Shown here piece after piece: positions 26,123 to 34,937 of a stretch of 64,000 nt of DNA (position 1 is the stretch's first letter; every line of letters begins with the position of its first letter). The stretch is from NCBI GenBank assembly GCA_035460165.1, contig DATHWW010000009.1, forward strand, positions 124,001 through 188,000, in the 5' to 3' direction. The DNA is from MM2 sp035460165 (GTDB lineage Bacteria > Pseudomonadota > Gammaproteobacteria > Burkholderiales > Methylophilaceae). Position numbers and translations under genes: made by a program. The notes under the pieces were generated by a model that was not told the DNA's origin, made no database searches, and saw only the letters and a program-made list of their open reading frames with translations.

Positions 26123-27593
26123 AATTGATACCGGCGTCTTTCCAGTAAGCGGTTTCGGCATGCAGGGCGCTTTCCGTCAGCGGATTGTGGCCCAGCCATT
26201 CGGCTTCCACCACCAGATGAAATCCATCACCATCCCAATCAAAGGATAACCTGGGTAAAGAGCCATGCATGCGGTTGCGATGGAACAACACCGCAAGACG
26301 TAAGGCGGCGATCAACACGCAACGCTCGTCTTCCAGGGCCGGCAGCAGCGCCTTCGGCAGCGAGCGCCGCTGACAGCGCACCAGCAAACCCAGAGTCTGC
26401 TGCTCCATACGCGAAAATCCCGGCATGTCGGCGTTTTCGACAATATACGAGGAATGCTTGTGATAGCCGCTATGGGCAATGGACGTACCGATTTCATGCA
26501 GGCGCGACGCCCATGACAGGTAACGGCCAGCCGTATCACCGGTTTTCGTGCGGTGTGCCACCTGTTTAAACAGGTTTAGCGCCATGGATTCCACGCGACG
26601 CGCCTGTTGCGCATCCACATGATAGCGGCGTTTGAAGCGCGCCACGGTGGCCTCACGCGTGTCTTGGTGATGCATGCGGCCCACCAGCTCGTAGAGCACG
26701 CCTTCGCGCAAGGCCCCGCTGGCTACCGTCATGCGCTCTATCCCCAGTTCCCGGAAGGCAGCGAGCATGATGCAGAAGCCGCCGGGGAAGGAAGGCAAGC
26801 GTTCAAGACTCAAACCTTCCAGCTGCAGCTTTTTGATGTCCTTGGCCTTCAGCAGAAAGTTGCGCAGATTTTCCAAGCCTTCCAAGGTAATCTGCCCATC
26901 GCTCCAGCCTTGCGTCCGTAACACTTCGCCCAGTGCGCGCGCTGTACCGGAGGAGCCGACCGCCTCTTTCCAATGTCCCGCGACAAACTTGCGCCGTATG
27001 CCTTGCACTTCGGCTCGGGCAGCGATTTCGGCACGCTTGAGATTGCCTTCGCTGAGCCGGCCGTCGGCAAAATATTTCATGCTGTAGCTGACGCAGCCCA
27101 TATAGAGGCTTTCCATCTCCTGCGGCTCGAACCCGCTGCCGATGATGAATTCGGTCGACCCGCCGCCGATATCGATGACCAGGCGTTTTTGCGCTTCCGT
27201 CGTCAGCCCGTGCGTGACGCCGACGAAGATCATCCGCGCCTCCTCGCGCCCGGCGATGATTTCGATCGGGAAACCGAGCGCGGCTTCGGCTTCTTTCAAT
27301 AGTTGCGAAGCATTCTTGGCAACGCGGAAGGTATTGGTGGCAACAGCCCGCACCGCGTTCGGCGGCAGGCCGCGCAGGCGTTCGCCAAAGCGCTTCAGGC
27401 ATTCGATGGCGCGCGTCTGGGAATCGGCGTCGAGCAGCTTATCCTTGCCCAGGCCGGCACCCAATCGTACCATTTCACGTAAGGAATCATGGAAAACCAG
27501 CTGGTCGTCGACCAGCCGCGCCATTTGCAGGCGAAAGCTGTTTGAACCGAGATCGACCGCGGCGATTTCGGAAGGCATCGCATTCTTGCTCAA
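26109..27593 (-). CDS. ppx: Exopolyphosphatase (Ppx/GppA family)
   Basis: A 494-residue ASKHA-fold phosphatase releasing phosphate from polyphosphate ends. AAVDLGSNSFRLQMAR near residue 10 is phosphate loop 1 and VIDIGGGSTEFIIG near residue 143 is loop 2; the C-terminal half is the HD-like helical domain (LSWASRLHEIGTSIAHSGYHKHSSYI). It converges on ppk1 with a 14-base overlap, so the two opposing transcripts are antisense at their ends. A gppA role in pppGpp hydrolysis cannot be excluded. Confidence 0.93.
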   Translation of the reverse strand: MSKNAMPSEIAAVDLGSNSFRLQMARLVDDQLVFHDSLREMVRLGAGLGKDKLLDADSQTRAIECLKRFGERLRGLPPNAVRAVATNTFRVAKNASQLLKEAEAALGFPIEIIAGREEARMIFVGVTHGLTTEAQKRLVIDIGGGSTEFIIGSGFEPQEMESLYMGCVSYSMKYFADGRLSEGNLKRAEIAARAEVQGIRRKFVAGHWKEAVGSSGTARALGEVLRTQGWSDGQITLEGLENLRNFLLKAKDIKKLQLEGLSLERLPSFPGGFCIMLAAFRELGIERMTVASGALREGVLYELVGRMHHQDTREATVARFKRRYHVDAQQARRVESMALNLFKQVAHRTKTGDTAGRYLSWASRLHEIGTSIAHSGYHKHSSYIVENADMPGFSRMEQQTLGLLVRCQRRSLPKALLPALEDERCVLIAALRLAVLFHRNRMHGSLPRLSFDWDGDGFHLVVEAEWLGHNPLTESALHAETAYWKDAGINFKLG

Positions 27594-27671
27594 TGCCGGG
27601 GCTCCGTATAACGGTCAGAAGGAGTGATTGCGAGCAAGCTCATTGAGAACCCATGCCTGCCCGCAACCGGA

Positions 27672-28376
27672 TTACTGCAGCGCTTCGCGTTCCATCTCTT
27701 GCACGCTGGTATGGCGGACATCCTTGCCTTTGACCATGTACACCACGTATTCCGCGATGTTCTTGGCATGATCGCCGATGCGCTCGATCGCCTTGGCCAC
27801 GAACAGCACCTCCAGCGACATCGAAATCGTGCGCGGGTCTTCCAGCATGAAAGTAATGAGTTGACGCATGATGGCGCGGAAATGCTCGTCCACCTGCTCG
27901 TCCTGGCGGGCCACCTCGACGGTCTTGGTCACGTCCAGGCGCGCGAATGCATCCAGCGAAGTGCGCAGCATTTCGCGCGCCATCGCCGTCATGTTCTTGA
28001 TTTCGGTAAAGCGCGGCGAGTACATGCGGTCGGATTCGTAGATTTTCTGCGCGACGCGGGCGATCTTGGTCGCTTCGTCGCCGATACGCTCCAGATCGGT
28101 GATGGTTTTCACCACCATCATGATCATGCGCAGGTCGCCGGCGGCAGGCTGGCGGCGCGCGATGATGTGGCTGCAATCCTCATCCACCGAAACCTCGAGC
28201 GCATTGACGCGATGGTCGTTGGAGATCACTTCGTCGGCAAGCTTGGGATTGGCGCTGACCAGCGCCTCCAGCGCCTGGGCGATCTGCTGCTCGACCAGGC
28301 CGCCCATCTGCAACACCTTGGCGCGGACGGACTCGAGTTCGGCATCGTATTGCTTGGAGGTATGTTCGGATTGCAT
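27672..28376 (-). CDS. phoU: Phosphate signalling protein PhoU
   Basis: A 234-residue helical protein with two PhoU repeats (about 15-110 and 120-215), each carrying the acidic metal-binding motif type (ERIGDEATKIA, ERIGDHAKNIAEYVVY). PhoU links the Pst transporter to PhoR/PhoB and keeps the regulon off when phosphate is ample. The ATG at 28376 starts the normal N-terminus; a start at 28403 adds nine residues without support. No pst genes are in the window; ppx lies 78 bases downstream. Confidence 0.95.
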   Translation of the reverse strand: MQSEHTSKQYDAELESVRAKVLQMGGLVEQQIAQALEALVSANPKLADEVISNDHRVNALEVSVDEDCSHIIARRQPAAGDLRMIMMVVKTITDLERIGDEATKIARVAQKIYESDRMYSPRFTEIKNMTAMAREMLRTSLDAFARLDVTKTVEVARQDEQVDEHFRAIMRQLITFMLEDPRTISMSLEVLFVAKAIERIGDHAKNIAEYVVYMVKGKDVRHTSVQEMEREALQ

Positions 28377-28445
28377 GAAGTGGTCCTTTAGAATGAGTGT
28401 CAATCTAGCAGTTTAGTCCGCTGCTGTGACACTTTTGTTGCAGCC

Positions 28446-29102
28446 TTAGCGAGTATAAGTCTTGACGCCATTTTCGGTCGCCAGCAGCAGCACGTCGGCC
28501 GGCCGGGCGGCGAACAGGCCGTTGGTCACAACGCCGACGATCTGGTTGATCTGGGCTTCCGTTGCAACCGGGTCAAGGATGGTCAGGCCGTGTACGTCCA
28601 AAATCACGTTGCCGTTATCGGTGGTGAAGTCGCGCAACTGCGGCTGGCCGCCCATGCGGGTCAGTTCGCGCGCTACATAGCTGCGCGCCATCGGCAACAC
28701 TTCCACCGGCAACGGGAACTTGCCCAGCACCGGCACCAGCTTGGTGGCGTCGCAGATACAGATGAACTTGCCGGCACAGGCCGCCACGATCTTCTCGCGC
28801 GTCAGCGCGCCGCCGCCGCCCTTCAGCATGTGCATGTGCTCAGTGATTTCATCGGCGCCGTCGACGTAGATTTCCATGCCGCTGACGCTGTTGAGATCGA
28901 ACACCTCGATGCCGTGCGCACGCAGGCGCTGGGCGGTTGCTTCAGAACTCGCCACGGCGCCGTCGATCTTGTGCTTGACCTTGGCCAGTTCGTCGATGAA
29001 GAAGTTGGCGGTCGAGCCCGTGCCCACACCGATGATGCCACCCTTTACATAAGCCACCGCCGCTTGCGCAACCTGTTGTTTGAGTTCGTCTTGAGTCGCC
29101 AT
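28446..29102 (-). CDS. rpiA: Ribose-5-phosphate isomerase A
   Basis: A 218-residue enzyme interconverting ribose-5-phosphate and ribulose-5-phosphate. Motifs: GIIGVGTGSTANFFIDEL, DGADEI (catalytic Asp), LKGGGGALTREKIVA (catalytic Glu and Lys nearby) and FPLPVEVLPMA. Full length; monocistronic and divergent from ilvA. Confidence 0.97.
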   Translation of the reverse strand: MATQDELKQQVAQAAVAYVKGGIIGVGTGSTANFFIDELAKVKHKIDGAVASSEATAQRLRAHGIEVFDLNSVSGMEIYVDGADEITEHMHMLKGGGGALTREKIVAACAGKFICICDATKLVPVLGKFPLPVEVLPMARSYVARELTRMGGQPQLRDFTTDNGNVILDVHGLTILDPVATEAQINQIVGVVTNGLFAARPADVLLLATENGVKTYTR

Positions 29103-29134
29103 TCTTTAATACCCTTTCGCTCTTGCGTTTTCTT

Positions 29135-29140
29135 TATAAT
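29135..29140 (+). promoter_or_regulatory. Candidate -10 box for ilvA
   Basis: A perfect TATAAT, 44 bases before the ilvA ATG in the rpiA-ilvA divergent spacer. No clear -35 box at the right distance. Confidence 0.4.
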
Positions 29141-29184
29141 TGCACGATTAACCAATAACTGAATGATACACGCCCCGCCCATCG

Positions 29185-30696
29185 ATGAAAAACGACTACC
29201 TTGAAAAAGTCCTCACCGCGCGCGTCTATGACGTCGCCGTGGAAACCCCACTGGAGCCGCAACCCAATCTATCGCGCCGCACTGGCAACACGGTGTTGCT
29301 GAAGCGCGAGGACATGCAGCCGGTGTTTTCCTTCAAGCTGCGCGGCGCCTACAACAAGATGGCGCACCTGACGCCCGCTCAATTGAAGCGCGGCGTCATC
29401 GCCGCCAGCGCGGGCAACCATGCTCAGGGCGTGGCGCTGTCCGCACAGAAGCTCGGCTGCCGCGCCGTGATCGTGATGCCGACCACCACGCCGCAGATCA
29501 AGGTCGAGGCGGTCAGGAACCGCGGCGGTGAAGTCGTGCTGGCGGGCGATTCGTATTCCGATGCCTATACGCACGCGCTGGAACTGGAAAAATCCGAAAA
29601 ACTCACCTTCGTCCATCCTTACGACGACCCCTACGTCATCGCCGGACAGGGCACGATCGCGGCTGAAATCCTGCGCGAGCACACCAATCCCATCCATGCG
29701 ATTTTCTGCGCGGTGGGCGGCGGCGGGCTAATCTCCGGCATCGCGGCCTACGTCAAGCGACTGCGTCCGGAAATCAAGATCATCGGCGTCGAAACCGTCG
29801 ATGCCGACGCGATGACGCGCTCGCTCAAGGCTGGCGAACGCGTCACGCTCGACCAGGTCGGCCTGTTCGCGGACGGCACCGCGGTCAAGCAGGTCGGGGT
29901 CGAGACCTTCCGCCTGTGCCAGCAATATGTGGACGAAATGATCCTGGTCGATAACGACGCCATTTGCGCCGCGATCAAGGACGTGTTCGAGGATACCCGC
30001 TCCATCCTGGAACCTTCGGGCGCGCTGGCGCTCGCCGGGCTGAAGGAATACGCCAAGCAGAACAAGCTGCACGACAAGACACTGATCGCCATTGCTTCTG
30101 GCGCCAATGCCAATTTCGACCGCCTGCGCTTCGTCGCGGAACGCGCCGAGATCGGTGAAAACCGCGAGGCCGTGCTGGCGGTCACCATCCCGGAAAAACC
30201 CGGTTCATTCAAGAAGTTCTGCAACCTGCTCGGCAACCGCAACATCACCGAGTTCAACTACCGCTACTCGGACCCGAGCCAAGCGCACATCTTCGTCGGC
30301 GTCACCACGCACCAGCAGGGCGAATCCACGAAGCTTGTCGAAATGCTTGAGCGCCACGATCTGCCGGCGCTGGATCTGACCGACAACGAAATGGGCAAGC
30401 TGCATTTGCGCCACCTGGTTGGCGGCCATGCGCCGCAGGTGCAGAACGAAGTGGTGTTCCGTTTCGAATTCCCGGAGCGACCGGGCGCGCTAATGCAGTT
30501 CCTGGAAAACATGGGGCACAACTGGAACATCAGCCTGTTCCACTACCGCAATCACGGCACCGACTACGGCCGTGTGCTGGTCGGCATCCAGGTGCCGCAG
30601 CAGGAGCATGCCGCGTTCAAGGAATTTTTGGATAAGCTCGGCTACGTATATTGGGACGAAAGCCAGAACCCGGCGTACAAGCTGTTCCTGGGTTAG
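29185..30696 (+). CDS. ilvA: Threonine ammonia-lyase, biosynthetic
   Basis: A 503-residue fold-type II PLP enzyme making 2-oxobutyrate for isoleucine. The PLP lysine lies in FSFKLRGAYNKM (about residue 52), the phosphate loop in AVGGGGLISG (about 180-189), and two C-terminal ACT-like regulatory domains follow (about 325-500). Two such domains mark the isoleucine-inhibited biosynthetic form rather than the catabolic TdcB. Confidence 0.97.
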   Translation: MKNDYLEKVLTARVYDVAVETPLEPQPNLSRRTGNTVLLKREDMQPVFSFKLRGAYNKMAHLTPAQLKRGVIAASAGNHAQGVALSAQKLGCRAVIVMPTTTPQIKVEAVRNRGGEVVLAGDSYSDAYTHALELEKSEKLTFVHPYDDPYVIAGQGTIAAEILREHTNPIHAIFCAVGGGGLISGIAAYVKRLRPEIKIIGVETVDADAMTRSLKAGERVTLDQVGLFADGTAVKQVGVETFRLCQQYVDEMILVDNDAICAAIKDVFEDTRSILEPSGALALAGLKEYAKQNKLHDKTLIAIASGANANFDRLRFVAERAEIGENREAVLAVTIPEKPGSFKKFCNLLGNRNITEFNYRYSDPSQAHIFVGVTTHQQGESTKLVEMLERHDLPALDLTDNEMGKLHLRHLVGGHAPQVQNEVVFRFEFPERPGALMQFLENMGHNWNISLFHYRNHGTDYGRVLVGIQVPQQEHAAFKEFLDKLGYVYWDESQNPAYKLFLG

Positions 30697-30700
30697 TCGT

Positions 30701-30716
30701 TAGCGATTCGTCGCTA
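30701..30716. repeat. UUCG-loop hairpin between convergent ilvA and PPOX-like gene
   Basis: TAGCGA-TTCG-TCGCTA is a perfect six-base-pair stem with a stable tetraloop. It begins four bases after the ilvA stop and includes the stop of the opposing gene. There is no T-run, so a termination role is unproven. Confidence 0.4.
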
Positions 30717-31262
30717 GTCGGTAGAGAAAATCCCGGTCGGCTTGCCATCCAGGCTGACCTGGTTTTTTCGCTCCCAGTACTCCTCCAAACCGTCCGGCCC
30801 TTTCTTCTCCGCCCACTCGACCAGCTGCTGGCGCTGCCCGTGATAATCGAACAAGGGGACGCCCATCCCGCACGAGGTCTGCACCAGCTCGATATTCAGC
30901 ACGAAAATCTGTCGCGCGCCGGCCAAGCCGTCGAAATGCGCCAGCAAAGCTGTCCATTCTTCATCGCGCTGGTGAACAACGCGTGCTTGACCATATAGGC
31001 GCAGGATCATCGGCTTGCCTTCGAACGCACAGAACATGATGGTCATGCGCCCGTTTTCCAGCACATGCGCGGCGGATTCGTTGCCACTGCCGGTGACATT
31101 GAGCCATGCGACGGTATGGGGATCAAGTACACGCAACGAATCCAGCCCCTTGGGCGAAAGATTGACGTAGCCATCGGCAGGCGCGGTGGCGACAAAGAAC
31201 ATCTGCTGCTTCCAGATGAACTGGATCAGCTCCTGGCTAAGTTCTGCATAACGCTGGCCCAT
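30714..31262 (-). CDS. Pyridoxamine 5'-phosphate oxidase-like flavin-binding protein
   Basis: A 182-residue split-barrel protein. The N-terminal half (FIWKQQMFFVATAPADGYVNLSPKGLDSLRVLDP, VTGSGNESAAHVLENGRMTIMFCAFEG) matches the PPOX-like putative FMN-binding family. The substrate is unknown; it lacks the PdxH C-terminal dimer domain, so it is not the vitamin B6 enzyme. It ends near ilvA (convergent) and is preceded two bases upstream by the EVE-domain gene, so they may be cotranscribed. Confidence 0.83.
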   Translation of the reverse strand: MGQRYAELSQELIQFIWKQQMFFVATAPADGYVNLSPKGLDSLRVLDPHTVAWLNVTGSGNESAAHVLENGRMTIMFCAFEGKPMILRLYGQARVVHQRDEEWTALLAHFDGLAGARQIFVLNIELVQTSCGMGVPLFDYHGQRQQLVEWAEKKGPDGLEEYWERKNQVSLDGKPTGIFSTD

Positions 31263-31264
31263 GG

Positions 31265-31723
31265 CTATTTCAGCTTATCGAGTATGATTTCCCAATCGCG
31301 CGGATCGACCGGGGTAATGGACAAGCGGTTGCCGCGCTGCAGAATGCGCAGGTTCGCCAGCTCCGGCGTTTCGCGCAGCTCCTTGAGGCTCAACAGCCGC
31401 GTCTTGCGCACCAGCTTCACGTCCACATTGAACCAGCGCGGGTTTTCCGCCGTGGCCTTGGGGTCGAAATACTTGTGCTTGGGATCGAATTGCGTGCGGT
31501 CGGGATAGGCCAGCTTGCTGACTTCGGCGACACCGGCAATGCCCGGCTCATCGCAGTTGGAGTGGTAGAACAGTACGCCGTCGCCGACCTGCATCTGGTC
31601 GCGCATGAAATTGCGCGCCTGGTAGTTGCGCACGCCATACCAGTCTATGGTCTGGTTAGGGAAGGACGCGAGATCGTCGATGGAAACGTCCGCGGGCTCG
31701 GACTTCATTAACCAGTAGCGCAT
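31265..31723 (-). CDS. EVE domain-containing protein
   Basis: A 152-residue PUA-like protein. MRYWLMKSEPADVSIDDL, then IDWYGVRNYQARNFMRDQMQVGDGVLFYHSN and AGVAEVSKLAYPD are typical EVE motifs with the aromatic cage that may read a modified base in RNA or DNA. The in-frame extension to 31777 runs into the 6S RNA and is rejected. The zapA-6S-EVE order is common in proteobacteria; no defence genes are nearby. Confidence 0.88.
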   Translation of the reverse strand: MRYWLMKSEPADVSIDDLASFPNQTIDWYGVRNYQARNFMRDQMQVGDGVLFYHSNCDEPGIAGVAEVSKLAYPDRTQFDPKHKYFDPKATAENPRWFNVDVKLVRKTRLLSLKELRETPELANLRILQRGNRLSITPVDPRDWEIILDKLK

Positions 31724-31749
31724 GGAATACCTGGGACGAAAATTAGGAG

Positions 31750-31923
31750 TTCCCCGCAAATGCCGCCAGATCGGCATCCTGAACCTGGGAGACCAGGGGG
31801 TCGTAACGGGAGCGCATCAGGCACGCCCGCGTATGGGGCACGCACAACAGCACTCGTTTTAAGTCACAACCAGATGCTTGATATTGGTTCAAGGAATCTA
31901 TGATCTGGCAACATCGCAGGGAA
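31750..31923 (-). ncRNA. ssrS: 6S RNA
   Basis: Lies on the same strand and just downstream of zapA, the standard ssrS position. The two ends form a long closing stem: the 5' arm (31903-31922, read on the minus strand) pairs with the 3' arm (31751-31771), including UGCCAGAU against AUCUGGCG and GGGA-type ends. Inside are a CCUUGAACCA segment and a GGUUCAGGAUG segment resembling known gammaproteobacterial 6S. 6S RNA binds sigma-70 polymerase and dampens transcription in stationary phase. Ends are accurate to a few bases. Confidence 0.82.
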
Positions 31924-32038
31924 CAAACCGGAAAATCTTTTTTTCAGTGCCGCATTCAAACGAAGGCGCGGGGAGAGGTGCGAAAACTACTACAGTTTGG
32001 GCAAGACTCGACTACAACACTTACGTTCGAAGGCAGGC

Positions 32039-32344
32039 TTAGAACAGCTCGTTTTGCTCGGCTACCGCCTGATCGATCTGTTCCTGCATGGAATTGATTC
32101 TACGCTTGAAGTCCCCGATGTCAAACCCTCCGCTTCTTGTGGTCAAAAGCTCGTGGGCTATGTTCAAGGCTGCCATGATGGCGATACGTTCGACGCCGAT
32201 GACCTTGCCGCTATCGCGTATATCGCGCATCTTGCGGTCAAGATACGAAACAGCCGTCATCAGCGCTTCATATTCGTCGTCAGTACAGGAAACGCGAAAC
32301 TCGCGCCCCATGATGCTGACATCAATACCTTTGGCTTCAGCCAT
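32039..32344 (-). CDS. zapA: Cell division protein ZapA
   Basis: A 101-residue FtsZ-ring stabiliser. The GIDVSIMGREFRVSC start and VERIAIMAALNIAHELL helix are diagnostic, and the C-terminus (about 70-101) is a coiled coil. The ATG at 32344 gives the family N-terminus and overlaps the 3' end of the preceding zapB-like gene by eight bases; the longer frame to 32395 is rejected. Confidence 0.93.
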   Translation of the reverse strand: MAEAKGIDVSIMGREFRVSCTDDEYEALMTAVSYLDRKMRDIRDSGKVIGVERIAIMAALNIAHELLTTRSGGFDIGDFKRRINSMQEQIDQAVAEQNELF

Positions 32345-32540
32345 GACTGTCCTCCGGCAAGGTTTCCAGCAATGCCTCGAGGCGGTCTCCGGCAAGCGCC
32401 ATATTTTCCTTTAACTGTCGCGCGTCGTTCTGCGCCTGCGCCAATTCCTGACGCAGGTCGATATTCTCCGTGCGCAATTGCTGGCACAGGCTAATAAGCT
32501 GCGCAACCTTGTCTTCCAGCGCTTTCAAATCCGCTTCCAT
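32337..32540 (-). CDS. zapB: ZapB-like coiled-coil cell division protein (TIGR02449-type)
   Basis: A 67-residue almost entirely coiled-coil protein starting MEADLKALEDKVAQLISLCQ, with heptad leucines throughout. Such small proteins sit directly upstream of zapA in beta- and gammaproteobacteria and are ZapB-like, linking ZapA to the division ring. The ATG at 32540 is chosen because the upstream extension is not coiled coil. The ZapB role is inferred from position and structure. Confidence 0.8.
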   Translation of the reverse strand: MEADLKALEDKVAQLISLCQQLRTENIDLRQELAQAQNDARQLKENMALAGDRLEALLETLPEDSHG

Positions 32541-32638
32541 GCTGGAACTATAATTTGAAAATCCTTGAAAGGTCAACCGCTAACAATATTTAGTGAAAGT
32601 ATTACTGCACATTGCTGGCGAGGATCTTCCTTAATCGT

Positions 32639-32644
32639 TAAAAT
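32639..32644 (+). promoter_or_regulatory. -10 box for the first cobalamin-riboswitch operon
   Basis: TAAAAT lies eight bases before the riboswitch P1 stem, the same relative place as the perfect TATAAT before riboswitch 2 (six bases versus seven to the shared AGTTGTCAGG). The -35 is poor (TTGCTG at 32612-32617, spacing 21). Confidence 0.5.
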
Positions 32645-32651
32645 GCCGGAA

Positions 32652-32861
32652 GTTGTCAGGTGCCGAATTCGCTATCCAGCGATTAGGTGAAACGGGAAAC
32701 AGGTGAAATACCTGTGCTGCCCCCGCAACGGTAAGCAAGTGCGGGTTCATCAACATGCCACTGTGGTATCCACGGGAAGGCGATGAACCAAAACTTGTGA
32801 GCCCGGAGACCGGCCTGCGCAACCAAGCTTGGAAATACCGCGGGGTGACGGTTTTGGCAAC
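32652..32861 (+). promoter_or_regulatory. Cobalamin riboswitch 1
   Basis: The aptamer core is plain: GAAACGGGAAACAGGTG, TGCTGCCCCCGCAACGGTAAG, ATGCCACTG and the B12 box AGCCCGGAGACCGGCCTGC (32800-32818). GTTGTCAG (32652-32659) can pair with TTGGCAAC (32854-32861) as P1. It controls btuB and the genes behind it: bound adenosylcobalamin should lower expression. No T-run terminator follows, so translation control at the btuB start is likely. Confidence 0.95.
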
Positions 32862-32948
32862 GCTATGCACAGTCTTTAGAACTCTTCTGCGCTTCCGTTC
32901 CAGTCTATAAATTCGGCCTTTTCTGGTATTTCCTTAATTCATTCCAGG

Positions 32949-32964
32949 CATGCGGGGTCGCATG
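32949..32964 (+). promoter_or_regulatory. Expression-platform hairpin of riboswitch 1
   Basis: CATGC-GGGGTC-GCATG folds as a five-pair stem with a six-base loop, nine bases before the AAGGA ribosome site (32973-32977) of btuB. The same 18 bases including the preceding GG occur in the second riboswitch leader. It may be the partner loop (L13) that kisses the aptamer L5 loop when B12 is bound. Confidence 0.6.
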
Positions 32965-32983
32965 TTTCTGTTAAGGAAAAACT

Positions 32984-34864
32984 TTGAATAAAATTGTCTT
33001 GGCAAGTCTTGCAGGCCTGCTCGCTCCCATCAATACCCACGCGCAAGAAATCACCACCACCGATGACGTCGTGGTTACAGCCTCGCGCACGCCGCAAAAA
33101 ATCGCCGATGTATTGAGCGACATTTCCGTCATCACCGAGGAAGAAATCCGGCAAGCGGGTCAAACGTCGCTTGTCGAATTGCTGAATGCGCAACCGGGAG
33201 TGGAAATCTCACAAGCGGGAGGCATCGGCAAGTCCAGCAACATTTATATCCGTGGCGCCAATCCGACGCACACCCTAGTGTTGATCGACGGCATGCGCGT
33301 CAGCTCGGCCACCACCGGCACGACTTCGCTGGAAAACATCCCGCTGAGCCAGATCGAGCGCGTAGAAATCCTGCGCGGTCCGGCCAGTAGCCTGTACGGC
33401 GCGGACGCCATCGGCGGCGTGATCCAGATTTTCACTAAGTCGGCAAAGGGCGCGCCGCGCGTTAATGCCTCGGTCGGCCTGGGCACTTACGGCACTTCCA
33501 TCGCCGATGCCGGCGTCAGCGGGCGCATCAATGACACCAGCTTTAGTCTGCAGGCAGGGACCATTGACACGAACGGCTTCTCTTCCGTTGCCAACTCAAG
33601 CGCGGCAACTTACAACTCGGACGACGACGGTTACCGCAATTTCAACTTTTCCGGCAAGCTGGCACAGCATTTCGGCGATAACCATGAAATCGGTTTGAAT
33701 GCATACGTCAGCGAAGGCAAGAATTTCTTCGATAGTGGCGGGACCGCACCCATAGCCAATCCGCGCAACCGCTTCGATTTTCGCAGCGAGCAGACGCTTT
33801 CGTCTTTCAGCCTCTACAGCAGAAACCGCTTTACCGACAACTGGCAAAGCACCTTGCGCGCCGGGCGCAGCGTCGATGATCTGACTTCGCTCAGTCGCAA
33901 CATTGCCAACACCAGAACAACCCGCAGCCTCATCAAGACCACGCAGTATCAATACTCCTGGCAGAACGACATCACGACATCCATTGGACTGGTGACGCTA
34001 GGCTATGAAAAAAGAGAGCAGGAAGTTGAAAGCTCGACCAATTTTGCCGTTACAGAAAGAAGTATCCACTCCTGGCTGGCTGGCTGGCAAACCGGTTGGG
34101 AAGCTCATAGTGCCCAGATCAATTTGCGCAATGATGACAATTCGCAGTTCGGCAATCAAACGACGGGCGGATTAAGCTACGGCTATCAATTTACACCGGC
34201 ATTGCGTGCCAGCATTGGTTATGGCACGGCATTCAATGCCCCAACCTTCAATCAACTCTACTCACCTTTAACTTCTGCCGGCAGCGGCAAGAGTTTCGTT
34301 GGCAATCCGAATCTCAAACCTGAAAAGGCCCACAACAAGGAAATAGGCCTGCATTACGACAATAATATGCATCACATCAGTGCCACCTACTATAAAAACA
34401 AAGTCACCGACTTGATCGTCAATACTGGCAATCCGGTACTCGTTCCCACCAATATCGACGAAGCAGAGCTCTCAGGCATGACATTGACTTATCAGGGCGT
34501 ATTAGCCGGTTTGAATATCGGTGCCAGCGCCGACTTCCAGCGCCCCGAAGACGAAGCGACCGGCAACCTTCTTCCGCGACGCGCCAAGCGGCACGCCACC
34601 CTAAGCGTCGCCAAGCAGATCGGCAATTGGGAACTCGGCAGTTCGATCGAAGGTTCTTCGAGCCGCTTCGACGACACGGCCAATACCATCGAGATGGGCG
34701 GTTACACGATAGCGAACGTCTACACCAATTACCGCATCAATGCCGACTGGTCACTCAATGCCCGCGTCAACAATGTGTTTGATCGCGATTACGAACTTGC
34801 TAACGACTTCGGCACGCCCGGTACCAATTTGCTGGTAACGCTGCGCTATGCGCCTCAGCCTTGA
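32984..34864 (+). CDS. btuB: TonB-dependent vitamin B12 receptor BtuB
   Basis: A 626-residue outer-membrane receptor: signal peptide (about 1-21), TonB box DDVVVTASR, plug (about 40-150, NIYIRGANPTHTLVLIDGMR and VEILRGPASSLYGADAIGGVI) and barrel ending VTLRYAPQP. The plug residues are those of the BtuB group, and the upstream cobalamin riboswitch settles the cargo. A TTG start is used, with AAGGA at 32973-32977; there is no ATG nearby. First gene of the riboswitch 1 operon. Confidence 0.93.
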   Translation: MNKIVLASLAGLLAPINTHAQEITTTDDVVVTASRTPQKIADVLSDISVITEEEIRQAGQTSLVELLNAQPGVEISQAGGIGKSSNIYIRGANPTHTLVLIDGMRVSSATTGTTSLENIPLSQIERVEILRGPASSLYGADAIGGVIQIFTKSAKGAPRVNASVGLGTYGTSIADAGVSGRINDTSFSLQAGTIDTNGFSSVANSSAATYNSDDDGYRNFNFSGKLAQHFGDNHEIGLNAYVSEGKNFFDSGGTAPIANPRNRFDFRSEQTLSSFSLYSRNRFTDNWQSTLRAGRSVDDLTSLSRNIANTRTTRSLIKTTQYQYSWQNDITTSIGLVTLGYEKREQEVESSTNFAVTERSIHSWLAGWQTGWEAHSAQINLRNDDNSQFGNQTTGGLSYGYQFTPALRASIGYGTAFNAPTFNQLYSPLTSAGSGKSFVGNPNLKPEKAHNKEIGLHYDNNMHHISATYYKNKVTDLIVNTGNPVLVPTNIDEAELSGMTLTYQGVLAGLNIGASADFQRPEDEATGNLLPRRAKRHATLSVAKQIGNWELGSSIEGSSSRFDDTANTIEMGGYTIANVYTNYRINADWSLNARVNNVFDRDYELANDFGTPGTNLLVTLRYAPQP

Positions 34865-34937
34865 CCAGCATCAAGTACCTGACCCCATGCTAAAATCCAG
34901 CGTCGAAAATCAATATGAACCAAGCCCGGAGACCACC

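Noticed and set aside
30717..31723. EVE-domain gene as part of a defence island
   Set aside because: Neighbours are 6S RNA, zapA, a PPOX-like protein and ilvA; no restriction, nuclease or other defence genes are present.
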